In this document: piece by piece, positions 11,935 to 24,511 of the stretch
Layout of the letters: each line of letters starts with the position of its first letter
Numbering within the stretch: the stretch's first letter is position 1
Origin: Epichloe hybrida
Taxonomy: Eukaryota > Ascomycota > Sordariomycetes > Hypocreales > Clavicipitaceae
DNA length: 64,000 bases
Assembly (NCBI GenBank): GCA_019022495.1
Contig: JAFEKR010000033.1
Span: 1 to 64,000 of the forward strand
Direction: 5' to 3'
The notes under the pieces: generated by a model
Databases searched by the model: none
The model's input: only the letters and a program-made list of their open reading frames with translations
Told to the model about the DNA's origin: nothing
Made by a program: the position numbers and the translations under genes

Positions 11935-13577
11935 CTATGTTGCGTTGTGTCAGTACATAAAAATCGGGTTTCAGATGAAAGACGTGGACTGACGCCTTGT
12001 CCGGTGAAGAGGAAAGCCGCCCCCTCGGACTTCTTGCTGGGAGCACCTCCTGTACGGAGAGCGGTGGCATCGAATGCGGCAGTTTCTTGGCCATTGCGCA
12101 TAATAGTAAAGGCCCTCTGCGCAAAAGCGGTACGGTGAACGTTCAGGGTATGGGCGAGATCAATCGTGTAGTAATATGATGCAACGGCGGCAGTGTCGCT
12201 GATGACTCTGTTGAGTGTTGGCTTGTCGTGGGCAGACAGGCAGACTAGGACTGCCTTTGAGGTGGAGTGATCGCACGGAGCCTCGCGTTTTGACTTGGCG
12301 TGTTGATACTATTTCAACTGTTGGCTCAATACTGAAAGATACCCACATTCTGCCCGATAGGACACATACTGAGGGATACAGAGACTCGACAGCCTCGACA
12401 ACGACATGGCCGTTGGTTCCGCCGTAGCCAAAGGATGAAACACTGGCGCGGCGAACTGGGAAACCACTCGGCCAAGGCGAGGTATCTCTGTTGACTTCGA
12501 CATTCCACTCATCCTCGCGAACTGCGATTGTCAGTAATCGCTTGGAGGAACCAGACAGACAGGCTGGGAGTACATACTAGCAGGGTTCAAGTTCTCAAGG
12601 AGCGCAGTGCCCGGAATGACGCCCGACTCCGTCATCAGCGCTGCCTTCATCACGGCAAAGATTCCACTCGCCGCTTCACTATGACCAATGTTTGGCTTGA
12701 CCTGTATGGGTATGTCAGCGCCGGTGTCTTTCTTGGAATCTACTGGGTCATGTCACTTACCGCTCCAAGAACCAATGGCTTTTCACGGGACCGGGTATCA
12801 TTGAGAGCATTGGAAATGGCCTTCACTTCAACAGGGTCTCCGACTGGCGTGCCAGTTCCGTGCAGCTCCGCGTAGGCCGTCAGGTTCGGATCCAGCCGCG
12901 CCTTTTCGTACGCCATGCGGATGACTCTCTCTTGGCCCTTGACGCTAGGGTGCGTGATGCCGAAACCAGGGACTCTTCCATTACTAGAAAAGAAGCAATG
13001 GCCTTCAGTTTATGAAGAACAGAAGTATAGAGAAAAGCCATTGGCTTACGTGTTGACTGCAGTGGCGCGCAAGACGCCTCTGATCGGGTCGCCGCAGCGA
13101 ATAGCATCCGACAGACGTTTGAGGTACATCGCGCCAGCAGCCTCGGCGCGACCGTAGCCGTCTGCGGAAGCGTCAAAGGTATGGCATGTCGACGTGGGGG
13201 AGAGGACGCCCAGCTTGGCCGTGTTCATTTGCTGGTCGACGGTGATGATTAGGTTGACACCGCCCACGATGGCGGCGTCGCAGTCTCGCGCCCGCAGTGC
13301 GTGGCAGGCATTATGCATGGCATAGACAGAGGAGGAGCATGCTGTGTTGATGGTAAAGCTGTGGCAGATTAGTGTCAACTCTTTTTGAATGCGCTTTGTG
13401 AGCTTACCTAGGCCCATTCAAGTTAAATATGTTTCCGACACGGTTGCTTATGATACCCGTATCGACACCAGTCGCTGCATAGTTGGGTCGGAAATCCGGC
13501 TCTCTGGTCGACATTTGTTCTGGTACATCCAGAATCAGTCATCACAAGTTAATAACCAGGATACGGTAAAACTCACG
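11935..13577 (-). other. KS/AT-linker exon cluster
   Basis: Seven short introns (49-66 nt) split the region from the KS middle to the AT start. All have GT..AG ends, and their joins give family-consistent text: SDYQQMSTREPDF, GPSFTINTACSSS, ELHGTGTPVGDP, KPNIGHSEAASG, SSFGYGGTNGH and FLFTGQGAQWAGMG. The remaining 4 kb of the gene has a single intron, which is a usual 5'-biased intron pattern for fungal reducing synthases. Confidence 0.88.
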
Positions 13578-14184
13578 ATAATCTGATGTAAAAGAGCCAA
13601 CGAAGACGGCCGTGTTGGATCCCGCAGCCTCTTCTAGCGTAAGACCAGCCGACGTCATACACTCATAGCTCACCTCGAGCATCTTCCTCTGCTGCGGATC
13701 CAAGCACTGCGCCTCCACAGGGGTAATGTTAAAGAACGTCGCGTCAAAGTCCTCTAGGCTGCCGTCAAGAAAGTAACCACCGGGAACATTGAGAGAGCCA
13801 GGTCGGTCGAGGTTCTCGTGGAGGTGCGCGTCAATGTTGAAGCGCGAGGCCGGCACCTTGGGCGTCTGCCCTGTGCGCTTCTCGACTAGCATCTTCCAAA
13901 AGGACGACTCCGAGTTAACGCCCCCGGGGAGACGGCAGGCTGGGCACAAAATATAAGACATAGCTTGACTAAGGCTGGAAGGTGAAAGTAAAGGTGACAT
14001 GGACTTACCCATTCCGCATATGGCAATGGGCTCGAGGGTACCCCCATCGATGCTTTCACTTTGGACGGCTCTTGGTGACATTGTGCAGTTTGATTGCAAC
14101 ATGCGATTTTGCTTTTGCTGTGCCCGTCTTAATGCACTCTGTGATCCCATATATCATTTCGTACTTGGTCCTCTTTAGTAATAG

Positions 14185-15234
14185 AAACTCTACTCATCTG
14201 GGTGCAATATCGCATACTCAGCGGTTTCCTTCGCTACCGGTAGAATAGTCCAGATCCGCCTCTTCAAACTGGCAAAGAATCTCATACCATCGGCATTTAG
14301 CCCCGATGGCGGAGATCTGCTGCCGGGTGCTGTAGTGCGCTGCTCGGGCCAAAGTACCGCAGCAATTCCGTCTGGGGCTGAACGCCCGCGACACAATCGA
14401 CGGCTAGGCAGTCCGGTAGGGAACTATCCGGAATGGAATGCGTATTCGAGCAGTGGGGGGGCACTCGTCTCTAACAGACGCCATTCTTCAATAACCATGG
14501 TATTTTGCCTCTTGTGGCAGTGTCTCGGCGGCGCCAGCTCGCTTCCTCTCTACTACGCCATCCATCTGCAGTGGGTCACGTCCGGAGGCATTGCCCGCGT
14601 ACGCGACGCCGCGGAGGCTGTCGCCATTCCCTGGAGCTTCTCCCTCGGTGCCATTCTCCCTGCCATAATCAGCACGGGTACGACCTGGCTCGGCCCGGAC
14701 AGCCGGAACGACGACGCGCACCAGCTCGTATTGGGTCTGTGGCAGCCTGATTCGGTCTGGGTTTCCGGCATCCAAGCTACTCTGTCCCGCGTCATCGCGG
14801 CGGTCCGGTCCGAGCCTTCTCGAAGCCGTGGCAAGAACAGCGACACCACGAATGTACACTTCTGGATCCGGGCGTCGTACCTGCTTGCCACGGTGGTGTC
14901 CGCCCTCGGGCACTCGTACGCCATGCGACGGATCCTGGCAAGCCGTGACAGTGCCATCAACTTTGTTCGACTCTACGTTCCATTTCTCTTTATTAGACCC
15001 TCGGGCGTGGAATCGGACGTTTTTGTGCTCGGACCGTGGCTGTTTCTGCAGTCACTCTGATCGTCATCTCGCTCTCCAGCCGTCCCAGGCCAGCCTGCTG
15101 CTCTGCCCTCGCGGACAGTTTTGCTATCACTGATGCTCGGAGCCATCACGGTCGGACCTGGAGCGACAGTTTCAGCTGCCCTGTGATATAGAGAAGGCAC
15201 CTTGGCCGAGAGCCTGGCCCACCACCGGTTTTGA
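14185..15234 (+). pseudogene. Multi-pass membrane protein of a fungal secondary-metabolism-associated family, decayed
   Basis: Transcribed away from the synthase. The frame is open from 14185, just after TAG at 14182-14184, to TGA at 15058-15060. Hydrophobic stretches are visible at MVFCLLWQCLGG..LPLYYAIHL, AVAIPWSFSLGAILPAII and LATVVSALGHSYA, with an LWQPDSVWVS motif between the last two. The same frame carries on past the stop to LLSLMLGAITVGPGATVSAAL, meets a second TGA at 15184-15186, and then reads YREGTLAESL to TGA at 15232. That ending resembles a family C-terminus, so I infer that the two TGA codons are mutations, perhaps from TGG. From memory of the family, an N-terminal part is missing or unreadable. 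The first in-frame ATG is 14497. The function of the family is unknown to me. Confidence 0.55.
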
Positions 15235-15511
15235 GTACCCTGTATGTAGCCAAGATGAATTATCGAAAAAAAATGGTAGTTTTTCTCGTGATTGTAAACT
15301 GTCACGCTTGGCCGTGACAGGCGACTCGGAGACTCGGAGGGGACCCACACAGGGCGATGTCACGTTTAACATCACGTGATACCAGGGATATCCTGCCTTC
15401 GTGCGCATAACGTTTAATTTGCCTTTATCTTTATCTTTGCTGTTATAGTCCGTGACATAAACGTTGTTATCCAGGGTAAGAAGTATTGTGCCTGCGACGA
15501 TACCGCGCCAA
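15235..15511. other. Intergenic stretch with small inverted repeats
   Basis: It holds a hairpin with 8-bp arms (ctgtcacg / cgtgacag, about 15298-15319) and a 10-bp palindrome atcacgtgat (15371-15380). No gene was identified. A minus-strand open frame of 78 codons starting at 15408 has no recognisable features. Confidence 0.5.
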
Positions 15512-15901
15512 GCGTGTGATCCACGAGCCGGTGCAAACTTTGCACGGGTGCAAAATGCATATAACCGGACGCGCTAGCCATTTTTGTCAGCTAAGATCCA
15601 TAGAAATTCATGGAATTTTGTCTAAATTACATAAACACTACATCCCCCCCTGTTCACAATGTATCTTTTTAACCAGGGCCTAACCAGGGCCGCGTAATTG
15701 CCTATAATAGGAATAGATGCCCTAATTTTACTAACTTTGCCCTTATTTTAGGTGTAAACTTTACACTTTGCGTTATCCCCGCGTAAAGTTTGCACTAGTG
15801 CAAAGAAAGACAGTACAAAATAGCTGCCCCATATAACTCCACATATAATTTGTATCATGTAATGTCGGTGCAAAGTCTGCACCGGCTCGTGGATCACACG
15901 C
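15512..15901. mobile_element. Inverted-repeat element (MITE-like) with palindromic repeats
   Basis: The ends are 34-bp terminal inverted repeats, 15512-15545 and 15868-15901, differing at one position. They begin GCGTGTGATCCACGAGCC. Inside are several palindromes around a GTGCAAA/TTTGCAC theme: 15531-15545, 15752-15766 (gtgtaaactttacac), 15789-15804 (tttgcactagtgcaaa) and 15868-15882. The flanking bases share caa or ccaa, a possible short target duplication. No coding capacity was found. The superfamily is unknown. Confidence 0.7.
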
Positions 15902-16217
15902 CAAATCTCCTTGAGCGTGCTATAGCTTGTGGAGTCACCTTGGCTAGGGTCTGTATCCAATCGGATAAAAGTGCATTAAAAGTACATAGATCTATGTGTA
16001 AATTAGCTAATAATAGTTATACTAGCAATTTTCCTTTATATAAATTACTATATTACACTAATTATACTAATAGTTTATCTGCTTACTAATTAGCTTATCA
16101 GGATTAACTAGATTAAAAGGAGCTCTTTATAAGCTTCTTATAAAGATAACCTTAACCTACTAGCCTTAATACGCCACATGATAACTAAATTTACTGCTTT
16201 TAATATGTTTATGCTAG
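15902..16217. other. RIP-degraded DNA, nothing recognised
   Basis: AT-rich stretch with in-frame TAA/TAG everywhere. It shows no repeat relationship I can detect to the named elements. Confidence 0.4.
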
Positions 16218-16284
16218 TGTGTGACTAGGATTGTGACCTCTCAAGACCTCTCTCACAAGACCACAGGCCTCTAGACCTCGGCAT

Positions 16285-16481
16285 TGTTACGTGGCGGAGC
16301 TAAATGCAGGCGCATATAAGACTAGATTCAGACTCTAGATAGAAAGAATTAACCTTCTTTAGACATCTTACCTTATACCTAATAGTAGCTCTTATAGCAA
16401 ACTTAGTATAACTTTATAATAGCAAATCCGTTAGCCTCTCTAATAGATTTGCCTTATATTATGCTAAACCTATATGTAATA
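16285..16481 (+). repeat. R1 5' LTR
   Basis: 197 bp, begins TGTTACGTGGCGG and ends in ata where an intact copy has aca. Differences from the partner LTR look like C-to-T and G-to-A changes. The start is preceded by the target duplication ggcat. Confidence 0.85.
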
Positions 16482-19400
16482 TTTAGTAGTAATTAAAGAT
16501 TCTTTTATTATGCCCTTCTAGAAACCTAGAAATAAAAACTATATATCTAAATCTAATTATTTATAATATTAATTTATAGATATTTAGTCTAACTTCCTAG
16601 TTACTAAAAATAAACTATAACTTATTTACTAGTTTTAAGCTTTTAATAAAGTAAACCCTATATTTAAGTACTAAAAATAATAACTTATTAGAACTAAGGA
16701 AAAAGAAGATTTAATTAAACTTATAAAATATAAATTTAATAATAGACTACTTAAAAGACATAAAAACCTAATATATTAAGAACCGCTTATTTACTAGAAT
16801 TTAATAGATTTATAAGCTATATATCTTATGTAAAAGGAAGTTAAATTATATATTTATAAAGCTAAATCTATAGGTCTTCTTAATAAATCTACTAGATTAA
16901 AAGGCAGTAAGGCATTAAAGGGATAATCTAAAGACATTAGCCTTACTTATAGTATAATAACCACTAGGACTAAGAATAGTATAAATAAGGATAAGAATAA
17001 TAAAGGAAAGGGGATTAAAAACTATCCTAAAAATAACACCACTATTTAGCGTACTAAACCCCCTAACTAGCTAATAGAGTTATATCTAAAGAACCTATAA
17101 TTAGGACTCTTAGGGAACCCACTAGATTTAGAGAAATTTTATAACCTCTAGTTAGGATCTTTAAAGAACCTATAAGACTTAGGGGAGTTTCACACTAAGA
17201 CTAGTAAATCTAATACTATAAGGATCTTATAGGAGGCAATATAGTAATAATAAGTTATGTAAAAAGCAATAATAGCTAAAATAATAGTAGGAATAAACTA
17301 GCTAGCTATAAGACTAATAACTAAAATCAGAAGCTTATAAAATATAAATACATTAGTAAGATTAACACTATTAGTATAAAATACCACCTAAGGAATGTTA
17401 CATTTACTAAATAACTAGGGTTAGTATAATAGCTACCTAGATACTAAAGTAAGACTATTAGCATAACTAATATACCTATAGTACTAATAGTATTAGTAAC
17501 CATAGTACCTATAGGATTTTACATAATAATAGGCGAATTTACACTAGATATAGTATTAAACTATATATTCCCTAGGTCTAGAATAGTACGTAACTTCCTA
17601 ACCTAGAAAAAGAATAAATCTAGCGTTTAATTAGAATTAGGATAACTAATAAATAGAAAACACAAAATAAAACGCGAATTTAACATAGAAAATCATAGAC
17701 ATTAGACACTTTAAGCCTTATAATAAATTAGAAGAGGCTAGCAAAGACCTTATAATATATAATAGGAAGTAAACTATTTTCTATAATATTAAATTATAAG
17801 TCTAGGTAGTTAAGGATTACTTATATTATACTAACCTTAGTTAATAAGATATTATTTAAAAGAAAATTTAGACACTATTCTAAGAAGATATAATAGTATA
17901 GTACTAATAATATCTTAAGTTAGAAAAATAAAGTACTATATTTAGTAATATACTATTAGTTTTTAAGGTAGTTTAAAAGGAATTTAGTATTTAAGTCTAG
18001 GATATAATAGCGTAGCTTAATAAAGCAAAATATATTAAAGAAAATGTTAAGAATAATATATCTTTTTGCGATTTTATATTAAAAAATTTCTAGTATACTA
18101 GAGCAAATAGCAAAACAATAGATTATTAGCTTTTAGTATGCTTATATCTTAAACTTTATCTAGGATTACACTAGATATATCTAGTTCTAATAATAATAAA
18201 TATAAGATTAGCTTATATTACTATAGTAAATAATAAAAGGTAGGATTTATATAATTACTTATAAAGTAAAGATTAGTCTATAGTTAAAAAAGGTAAAGGG
18301 AAGCTAAAAGTTTATTTTAATACTAAAATATCTAGTAGTAACTTAGAAGAAAATAAGGATAAAGCTTAAGTAAATTAAAATAGACTATTAAATATATAAT
18401 TTTAGCTAGGAAATTAATATTATAAATAGGATAATTAGAATATCTAAAGATCCTTAGGTTTTTTTCTAACTAAGGCTATATTAGTAAAATATGTAAATTA
18501 AGGGATAAAACTAAAGACTATAGTAAAATAAACTATAAGAAAATAAAGGAAAGTGTCTAGGTTTTAGTTAAAATTAATAAGATAACCCCCTAGTCTAATA
18601 TAATAAATAATAATTATAGGACCTAGGACTATTAGAGGTATTTAGCTAGTAGTAGTAGCCTAGGTAATTTTAATATTAGAAGAAACTATTTACTAGGGAT
18701 AAGGAATATACTTATATTATAGTATATAATAATAATTCTAATATATAATAATATAAGACTTATCTTTAGAAATATAGTTATTATATAGCTAAAGAAAGGA
18801 AGGTTAAAGAGAATAACTATATAAAAACCTAAGCATAGGACTTAAATTTTATTAAAACTCACTTTATAGAAAATATTAAAAAAAAGGTAAATAAAAACAC
18901 TATAAGAATAGATTTAATAAAGCTAAACTAACTAGTTTTAGAATAGGTAATTAAGGCTATTATAAGACTATAAGAAGTTAAATATAATAGGAAGTAAGTA
19001 AATATATATTTAAAGATTAATATTAAGTTTAATAATAAGGGCAAGAGTTATTAGATTTACCTTAACTTAGGAATATTATTAATTTTAGTAAATAAAGCAT
19101 AGCTCTAGTAAAATAGATTAAATATAAAATAAGTAATATAAGAACCTAAGCCTATATTTAGAGTAAGGTCTTCCTTTTTTATAACTAAAAAAGCTATGTT
19201 TAATTTTTATATTCTAGGGATAGCTTATAAAACTAAAATCACTAGATATTTTATAGTAATAGCAAATATAATACTAAATCTAAGACTAAAATTATTACTA
19301 GGAATAAATTTCCTTTATAAGTATAGAGTAAAGCTTAATTTTATATGCCTTAGGGTGGTTTTTTAGTTAGTCTATAGTATAATAGTACTAGTAAAGATCT

Positions 19401-20355
19401 TTAAGCTAGCTACTAAAGTTCCTTATTAAAGGGTAGTTACTATATAAATAGTGTTAATTTCGCTAAAAGCATTAGTATATATACTAGTTAGTTAGAAAGT
19501 AGCATAAAGAAATTAGGAAATAAGTGTGTATTATATGTAGTTATGTTTAGAATATTTTCCTAATGCTTTATTTAGTAACACTAGCTAAAGGCAAATAATT
19601 ACCTATAACCTAACTAATAAAAATATTATAATCTATAAGCATAAAAAGGTTATATAGCTAATAGTAGCTAGCGAAGTTAATGCTAACTATATAATTAATA
19701 ACTCTTTTATATATTATGCTTATTTTAGTAAAGATATTATAAAGAAAATAGAAAATAAGGATAAGGATAGTAATAAATCTAATAAGAAAAAGAATAAGCT
19801 TAACTTAAAGAAAGTTAATATAAGAGTGCTATTATATAGGATTTTATATCTAAAAGAGATTTTATATACTACTAATAAATTTAGAGTATAAATTGCTAAT
19901 ATTAACCATAAAGCCACAAGTAAATTTATCTAGCTTTCTAATAAATATAATATCTATTAGAATAAAGGCATTATTCCTATGCCTAAGGATAAGAAAATAA
20001 GGATTAATCTTATTAATAGGTAGTAATATTAAATAAAGCTAATTAGACCTTATAGATTAGGTAGCTAAGATATAAGTAAACTTAATAAAGTATATAATAA
20101 ACTTTACCTAAAAGGGAAGATAATATACCTAGATAAGCTAGTAGCTATAGCATGTCTAGTGTTTATAGTCTAGCAAGAAACTAGTTAGAAAAGAAAAGGA
20201 AAAGTTATAATTAATATAAGACTACTTAATAACGTAGTAATACTAGATATATACCCTTTACTAGACTAAAGTACTATTATAAATAACACCTATAGTAAGG
20301 AGGTTTATTCTTTATTTAATAGAATAGGATTTTTTTACTAGCTACTAGTTAGGAG

Positions 20356-21867
20356 CAGAGTATTGTTTGTAGTGTAATTAGTGTAGTTTTTAGGAAAATT
20401 TTGTATTTATAGTGTAGTTTTTTTTTTTTTATAGTTAGTGTAGTGTAGTTTTTTTTTTTTATAGTGTAGTGTATTGTAGTTTTTTTTTGCTTATAGTGTA
20501 GTGTAGTTAGTGTAGTTACTAACTACACTAACTACAAAAACTACAAATTAGTGTTAGTAAAAAAAAAGTGGGCCTTTTTATTATATAATGTTTTTATAAG
20601 GATTAAAAGAAAGCTAGTTATATAAAAGCTTTTATTATTACCTATTTTACTTAATTAGTTATAGAATTTATAATATTTACCTTTTTTTAAGGATTTTACT
20701 ATAACTAGGGTTATTTATAATATTATACCTTTTTAATAATACTATTATACTTATTACTTTATTTTACTAATATAACTTTAAGAAAAACTAACTTATTCTT
20801 TTATTTACTATTACTACTAATTATTTACTATTTCTATAATTTATTATTATTATTTTAATTAAAAATAATACTAGGACTTAGTTTTATATTATATACTATA
20901 CTTATTATAAAAGGTAGTTAAAGTACTAGGACTAGCTATATAATTAACTATTTAGTAAAAAGAATATATATATACTTATTATAAAAGCTTTAATAACCTT
21001 AATTACTATTATTTTACTTTTATTATTATTTTAAAAAAATATAAAAGAGAAAACATTTTTATAATATTAATATTTTTAAAAACCTTAAAATATAAAGTTA
21101 TTAAAAACTATAGCTTTTACTATAGTAATTTACTTATAATTACTAGTATTTATATTTAAGTTATTTATTTATTTTTTATTTTTTATTAAACTTTAACACT
21201 AATAATATTATAAGTAATCTTAGTAATCTTAGTAATCTTAGTAATATTAGTAATATTAGTAATTATAAGTATTATAAGCTATTATAAGCTATTATAAGCT
21301 ATAATAAGATATAATAAGCTACTTATATTAAGTTAACTAGTAGTTCTTTTTATAGTTTTTTTAAAATAAGTAATAATAATAATTTATAGAAATATAAAAT
21401 AATTTATAGAAATAGTAAATAATATAATAAGAAGGTTTTTCTTTAAGTTATATTAGGGAAATAAAGTATTAAGTTAAATAGTATTATTAAAAAGTATAAT
21501 ATTATATATAACCTTACTTAGTTATAGTAAAATTACTAAAATAATATAATATTATAAATTCTATAACTAATTAAATAAAATAGGTAATAATAAAAGCTTT
21601 TATATAACTAGCATTCTTTTAATCCTTATAATACTAATAACTAATAAAAAGTCTAATACTATATTTATAGTATTTATAGTTAGTGTAGTTTAGGAAAAAA
21701 AATTTGTAATATAATATATTATAGTTTTTTTTTTTTTATAGTTAGTGTAATACAGTTTTTTTTTCCTTATAGTTAGTGTAGTTTATAGTGTAGTGTAGTT
21801 TGTAGTGTAGTTACTACACTACACTACAAATACTACACTACACTACACGTTTTAGTGCAATACTCTG
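20356..21867 (+). mobile_element. hAT-like non-autonomous element A
   Basis: The termini cagagtattg and caatactctg are perfect 10-bp inverted repeats. Subterminal regions are packed with gtagtgtag/ctacactac repeats. The stretch AAAAAAAAGTGGGCC near 20560 and the 10-bp ataagctatt-type minisatellite near 21270-21320 match the other copies. The flanking octamers gttaggag and tatatagc do not match, unlike those of element D. The element therefore has no detectable target duplication and marks a discontinuity in R1. No transposase was found. Confidence 0.75.
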
Positions 21868-24511
21868 TATATAGCTAAAGATAATTAATAAATAGCTAAA
21901 AGCAAAATGTAAATTAATATAGTTAAGATAGTAAAAGACTACCTTAAGAAAAACCTAATTAATTAGCAAAGGGAATATATAAAGAAAGGCCTTAATTTGC
22001 CTATAAAATAGTAATAATAAAAGAAAAAAGTTAATAGTAAATGGCTAGATTTAATAGAATAAATTAAAGTAGCTAGACTCTCTTATATATATTACTCTTT
22101 TACGCTAACTAAAGGAAGCTTACTACACTCTTACTTTATATTATCCCCTAATACTACTACTACTTATGTGTAGTTAAATCTAATAGAAGTGTAGTTAAAT
22201 TTATCTTAGTTTTATTTTTACTTAATAGCCTCTAAGCCTAAAGATAATAATATAGGTTATAAAGTTTTCTAAAAGCTATAAGAAATAAAATTAATTTTAC
22301 TATAGGAAATATAGAATAATAATAACTATAAGAAATATTAAGTTAAACATGAAAATATTACACTAGAAGTTAAATATAAGCTTTATAGATATTATGTAAA
22401 TCCATACTATAACCTAGAAGCTATACTAGATTTTATTTGTTTTAATAATAAGGTTAATATATATAATTAAACACTTTATAAGTAAATATAGGCAGGATAC
22501 CTTTGTATTTAAATCCTAGCTTTAATATAATAAAATTAACTATTAGGTTAGCTTATAGTTACTAATTTAGCATAGTAGTAATCTATTACTAATAGGGAAA
22601 GAGCTAAATATATTAGGTAAATAAATAAGCTTTTAGCAAAACTAAGAACTATAACTTATTATAAAGAGAGAAAGTTCTTTAAATGCTATTTAAGTTAGGT
22701 AAAACATTAAAATTAGCTAAAGATATATTTATATCCTATATAATAAATTATATAGTTATAATAGTAGTAGTATTTAAATAAACTAAGAATAAGATAGGAT
22801 AAATTAGATATACTATTATAATTAATAGAGGGATATAATACAAATATTAATATAGTAAAGGCTATTTAAGACATAGTAAACACTAAGAAGTAAGGTAATA
22901 ATAATAATAATAACTTTATAAGTATAGAGTTAGATTTAGACATAAAGTAATAGAAATGCAAATAAGTAATAAAAGATTTAATTAAGGATAATTATATAAG
23001 AGTTATAAGATAAGAGTAACTAAAGAAAATAGAAGTAAATTAGAAGAATAGGGATTTTACTAATAAATTAAATAAAAATAATAGTAATAAGGTAAGATTT
23101 AACCTTACTAAGGATAGTCTTAAACTAGAGTCTAAACCTAAAAGTAATAAGGAGACTAAAACTAAGGGCACTAAGGGTAAATATAAGGATATAGAAAGTA
23201 AGATAAATAATAATATTAGTAAAATGCTCGCTAAGTATATTATTAGACTATTATAGGTTTATAAACGAATTATAGACCTTAATTTTAAGCTATTATTCCT
23301 TAGATTTAGGAATCCTAGATCTAGAACTAACGCTTAAATACTAATGCCTAATATTAGTGTAGTAACACGCAAAAGAGTAATAAAAGAGTTTAATATAAAA
23401 TATAAAGAAAAGAGTATTAAAGGAGTTAGTTTTAGTAAGTTTAAACACACTAAATTAGGTTATAAGAATAGCAATTAGGACATTAAATATATAATATAAG
23501 CTTATATATATAAATTTGCCTTTAAAGGCACTATAATAGTATTTAATAAATTAGAAGTTAACTTAAAGGATATGTATTTTATATTATAGTAAAACATAAT
23601 TATATAGATCTTTACTATATTTAAAGAATAAAAGGCTATATTAATCGCAAAATAAGCTATAGTAAGATAGGTAGGAAAGCCTATATATTAGATTACTATT
23701 AATCTAATAAAATGTAAAGTAATAAGAAGAGCAAAGGGCTAGGCAAAAACAGTAGTAGTGGCTTTTTATAATAGCGTGATAGTTAAATATAAATAGTAAA
23801 TAGCTATATATAATAGTATATTATCTCTGCTACTATAAGCGAATCTTTTAGCTCTTTATTTTGCTAATAAATATAGCGTGGTAAATGCTATAATTATAAG
23901 TGCTTTAGCTAGTATTAGATAAGTAAACTTACTTTATATTAGTATAGAGAAGGAGTTAACATAAAAATCATTAGAATTATAAAAAGATAAGGAAAGGAGT
24001 AAATAATATAAGTAAAGTAAGATTAATAACCTAGTTAATTATGTTAACTAGGTAAAGAAAGGATTTAAAGACACTAGAAAATAGGTAAATAAAGTGTATA
24101 TAATAGTAAAGGATTTAGTAAAAGAAGTTTACTAACTAATAGCTTTAATATAAAAGGAGGTAATAGTAGTTTAAGATAAGTTTTTAAAGATATTAGATAT
24201 ATTAAAAGACTAGAAAGAGAGAATTACTAAACTTAATATAGGTAAAACACTAATTAAATTTAATAAATAAATTAACACTTTAAAATAAAGCATAGTTTAA
24301 AAGGATAAGTATAAGAAAAAGATTATAGCTCTAGCTAATATAGTAATAAAGATATTAAAAAAGATATAGGATTAGGCAGTAACTATTGATAAGCTAATAG
24401 AGAAATAAAAAAAACATAAAGAATATGCTAGGAAGGCAAGAGTAGCTTTAGTAACGCTAACTTTAGTAATGCTAGCTTAGGTAACACTAAATTTAAGTAA
24501 TAGGTAACCAT
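21868..24511 (+). other. Unidentified RIP-degraded coding remnant inside R1
   Basis: Long plus-strand frames become nearly continuous if TAA/TAG are read as Gln. The last part (about 23940-24480) is rich in Lys, Gln, Leu and Ile with heptad-like spacing, suggesting a coiled coil. I find no RT, RNase H or integrase motif here. It could be the 3' reading frame of R1 or a piece of another element. Confidence 0.4.

Larger units (their letters stand above)
6740..14150 (-). pseudogene. Reducing type I polyketide synthase, broken in the ketoreductase
   Basis: Iterative reducing PKS that would build a polyketide chain from malonyl-CoA. I read ten exons. The introns are 13940-14008, 13520-13576, 13359-13407, 12984-13049, 12702-12760, 12522-12577, 12309-12369, 11935-11993 and a GC-AG intron at 7776-7839. 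Exons 1-8 total 1740 nt, exactly in frame. Domains: KS (about 41-470; Cys213, His350, His390), AT (GHSSG, Ser669), DH (His1002, Asp1184), no methyltransferase SAM motif, a degenerate ER-like region (about 1650-1890), KR and ACP (LDSM serine). The KR reads to ...EEIEKAG near 7585, then resumes in another frame at ...MAPKARG. Roughly 55-60 residues usual in this family are missing. Continuing in the first frame ends at 7296 without an ACP. No RIP-type stops were seen. Start ATG at 14148-14150; Met17 and Met24 are alternatives. Confidence 0.88.

Noticed and set aside
14488..14960. Minus-strand open frames opposite the membrane protein
   Set aside because: They are Arg- and Gly-rich antisense shadows of the plus-strand frame, with no features of their own.
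14335..15060. Complete 241-residue membrane protein starting at 14335
   Set aside because: The first codon is GTG, which is not a normal fungal start. The frame is open further upstream and continues past the stop, so it is better described as a fragment of a decayed gene.
15748..15960. 70-codon minus-strand frame
   Set aside because: It starts at TTG and lies inside the inverted-repeat element.
19720..19917. 65-codon minus-strand frame rich in Leu/Phe
   Set aside because: Antisense of a Lys/Asn-rich stretch of the R1 reading frame.
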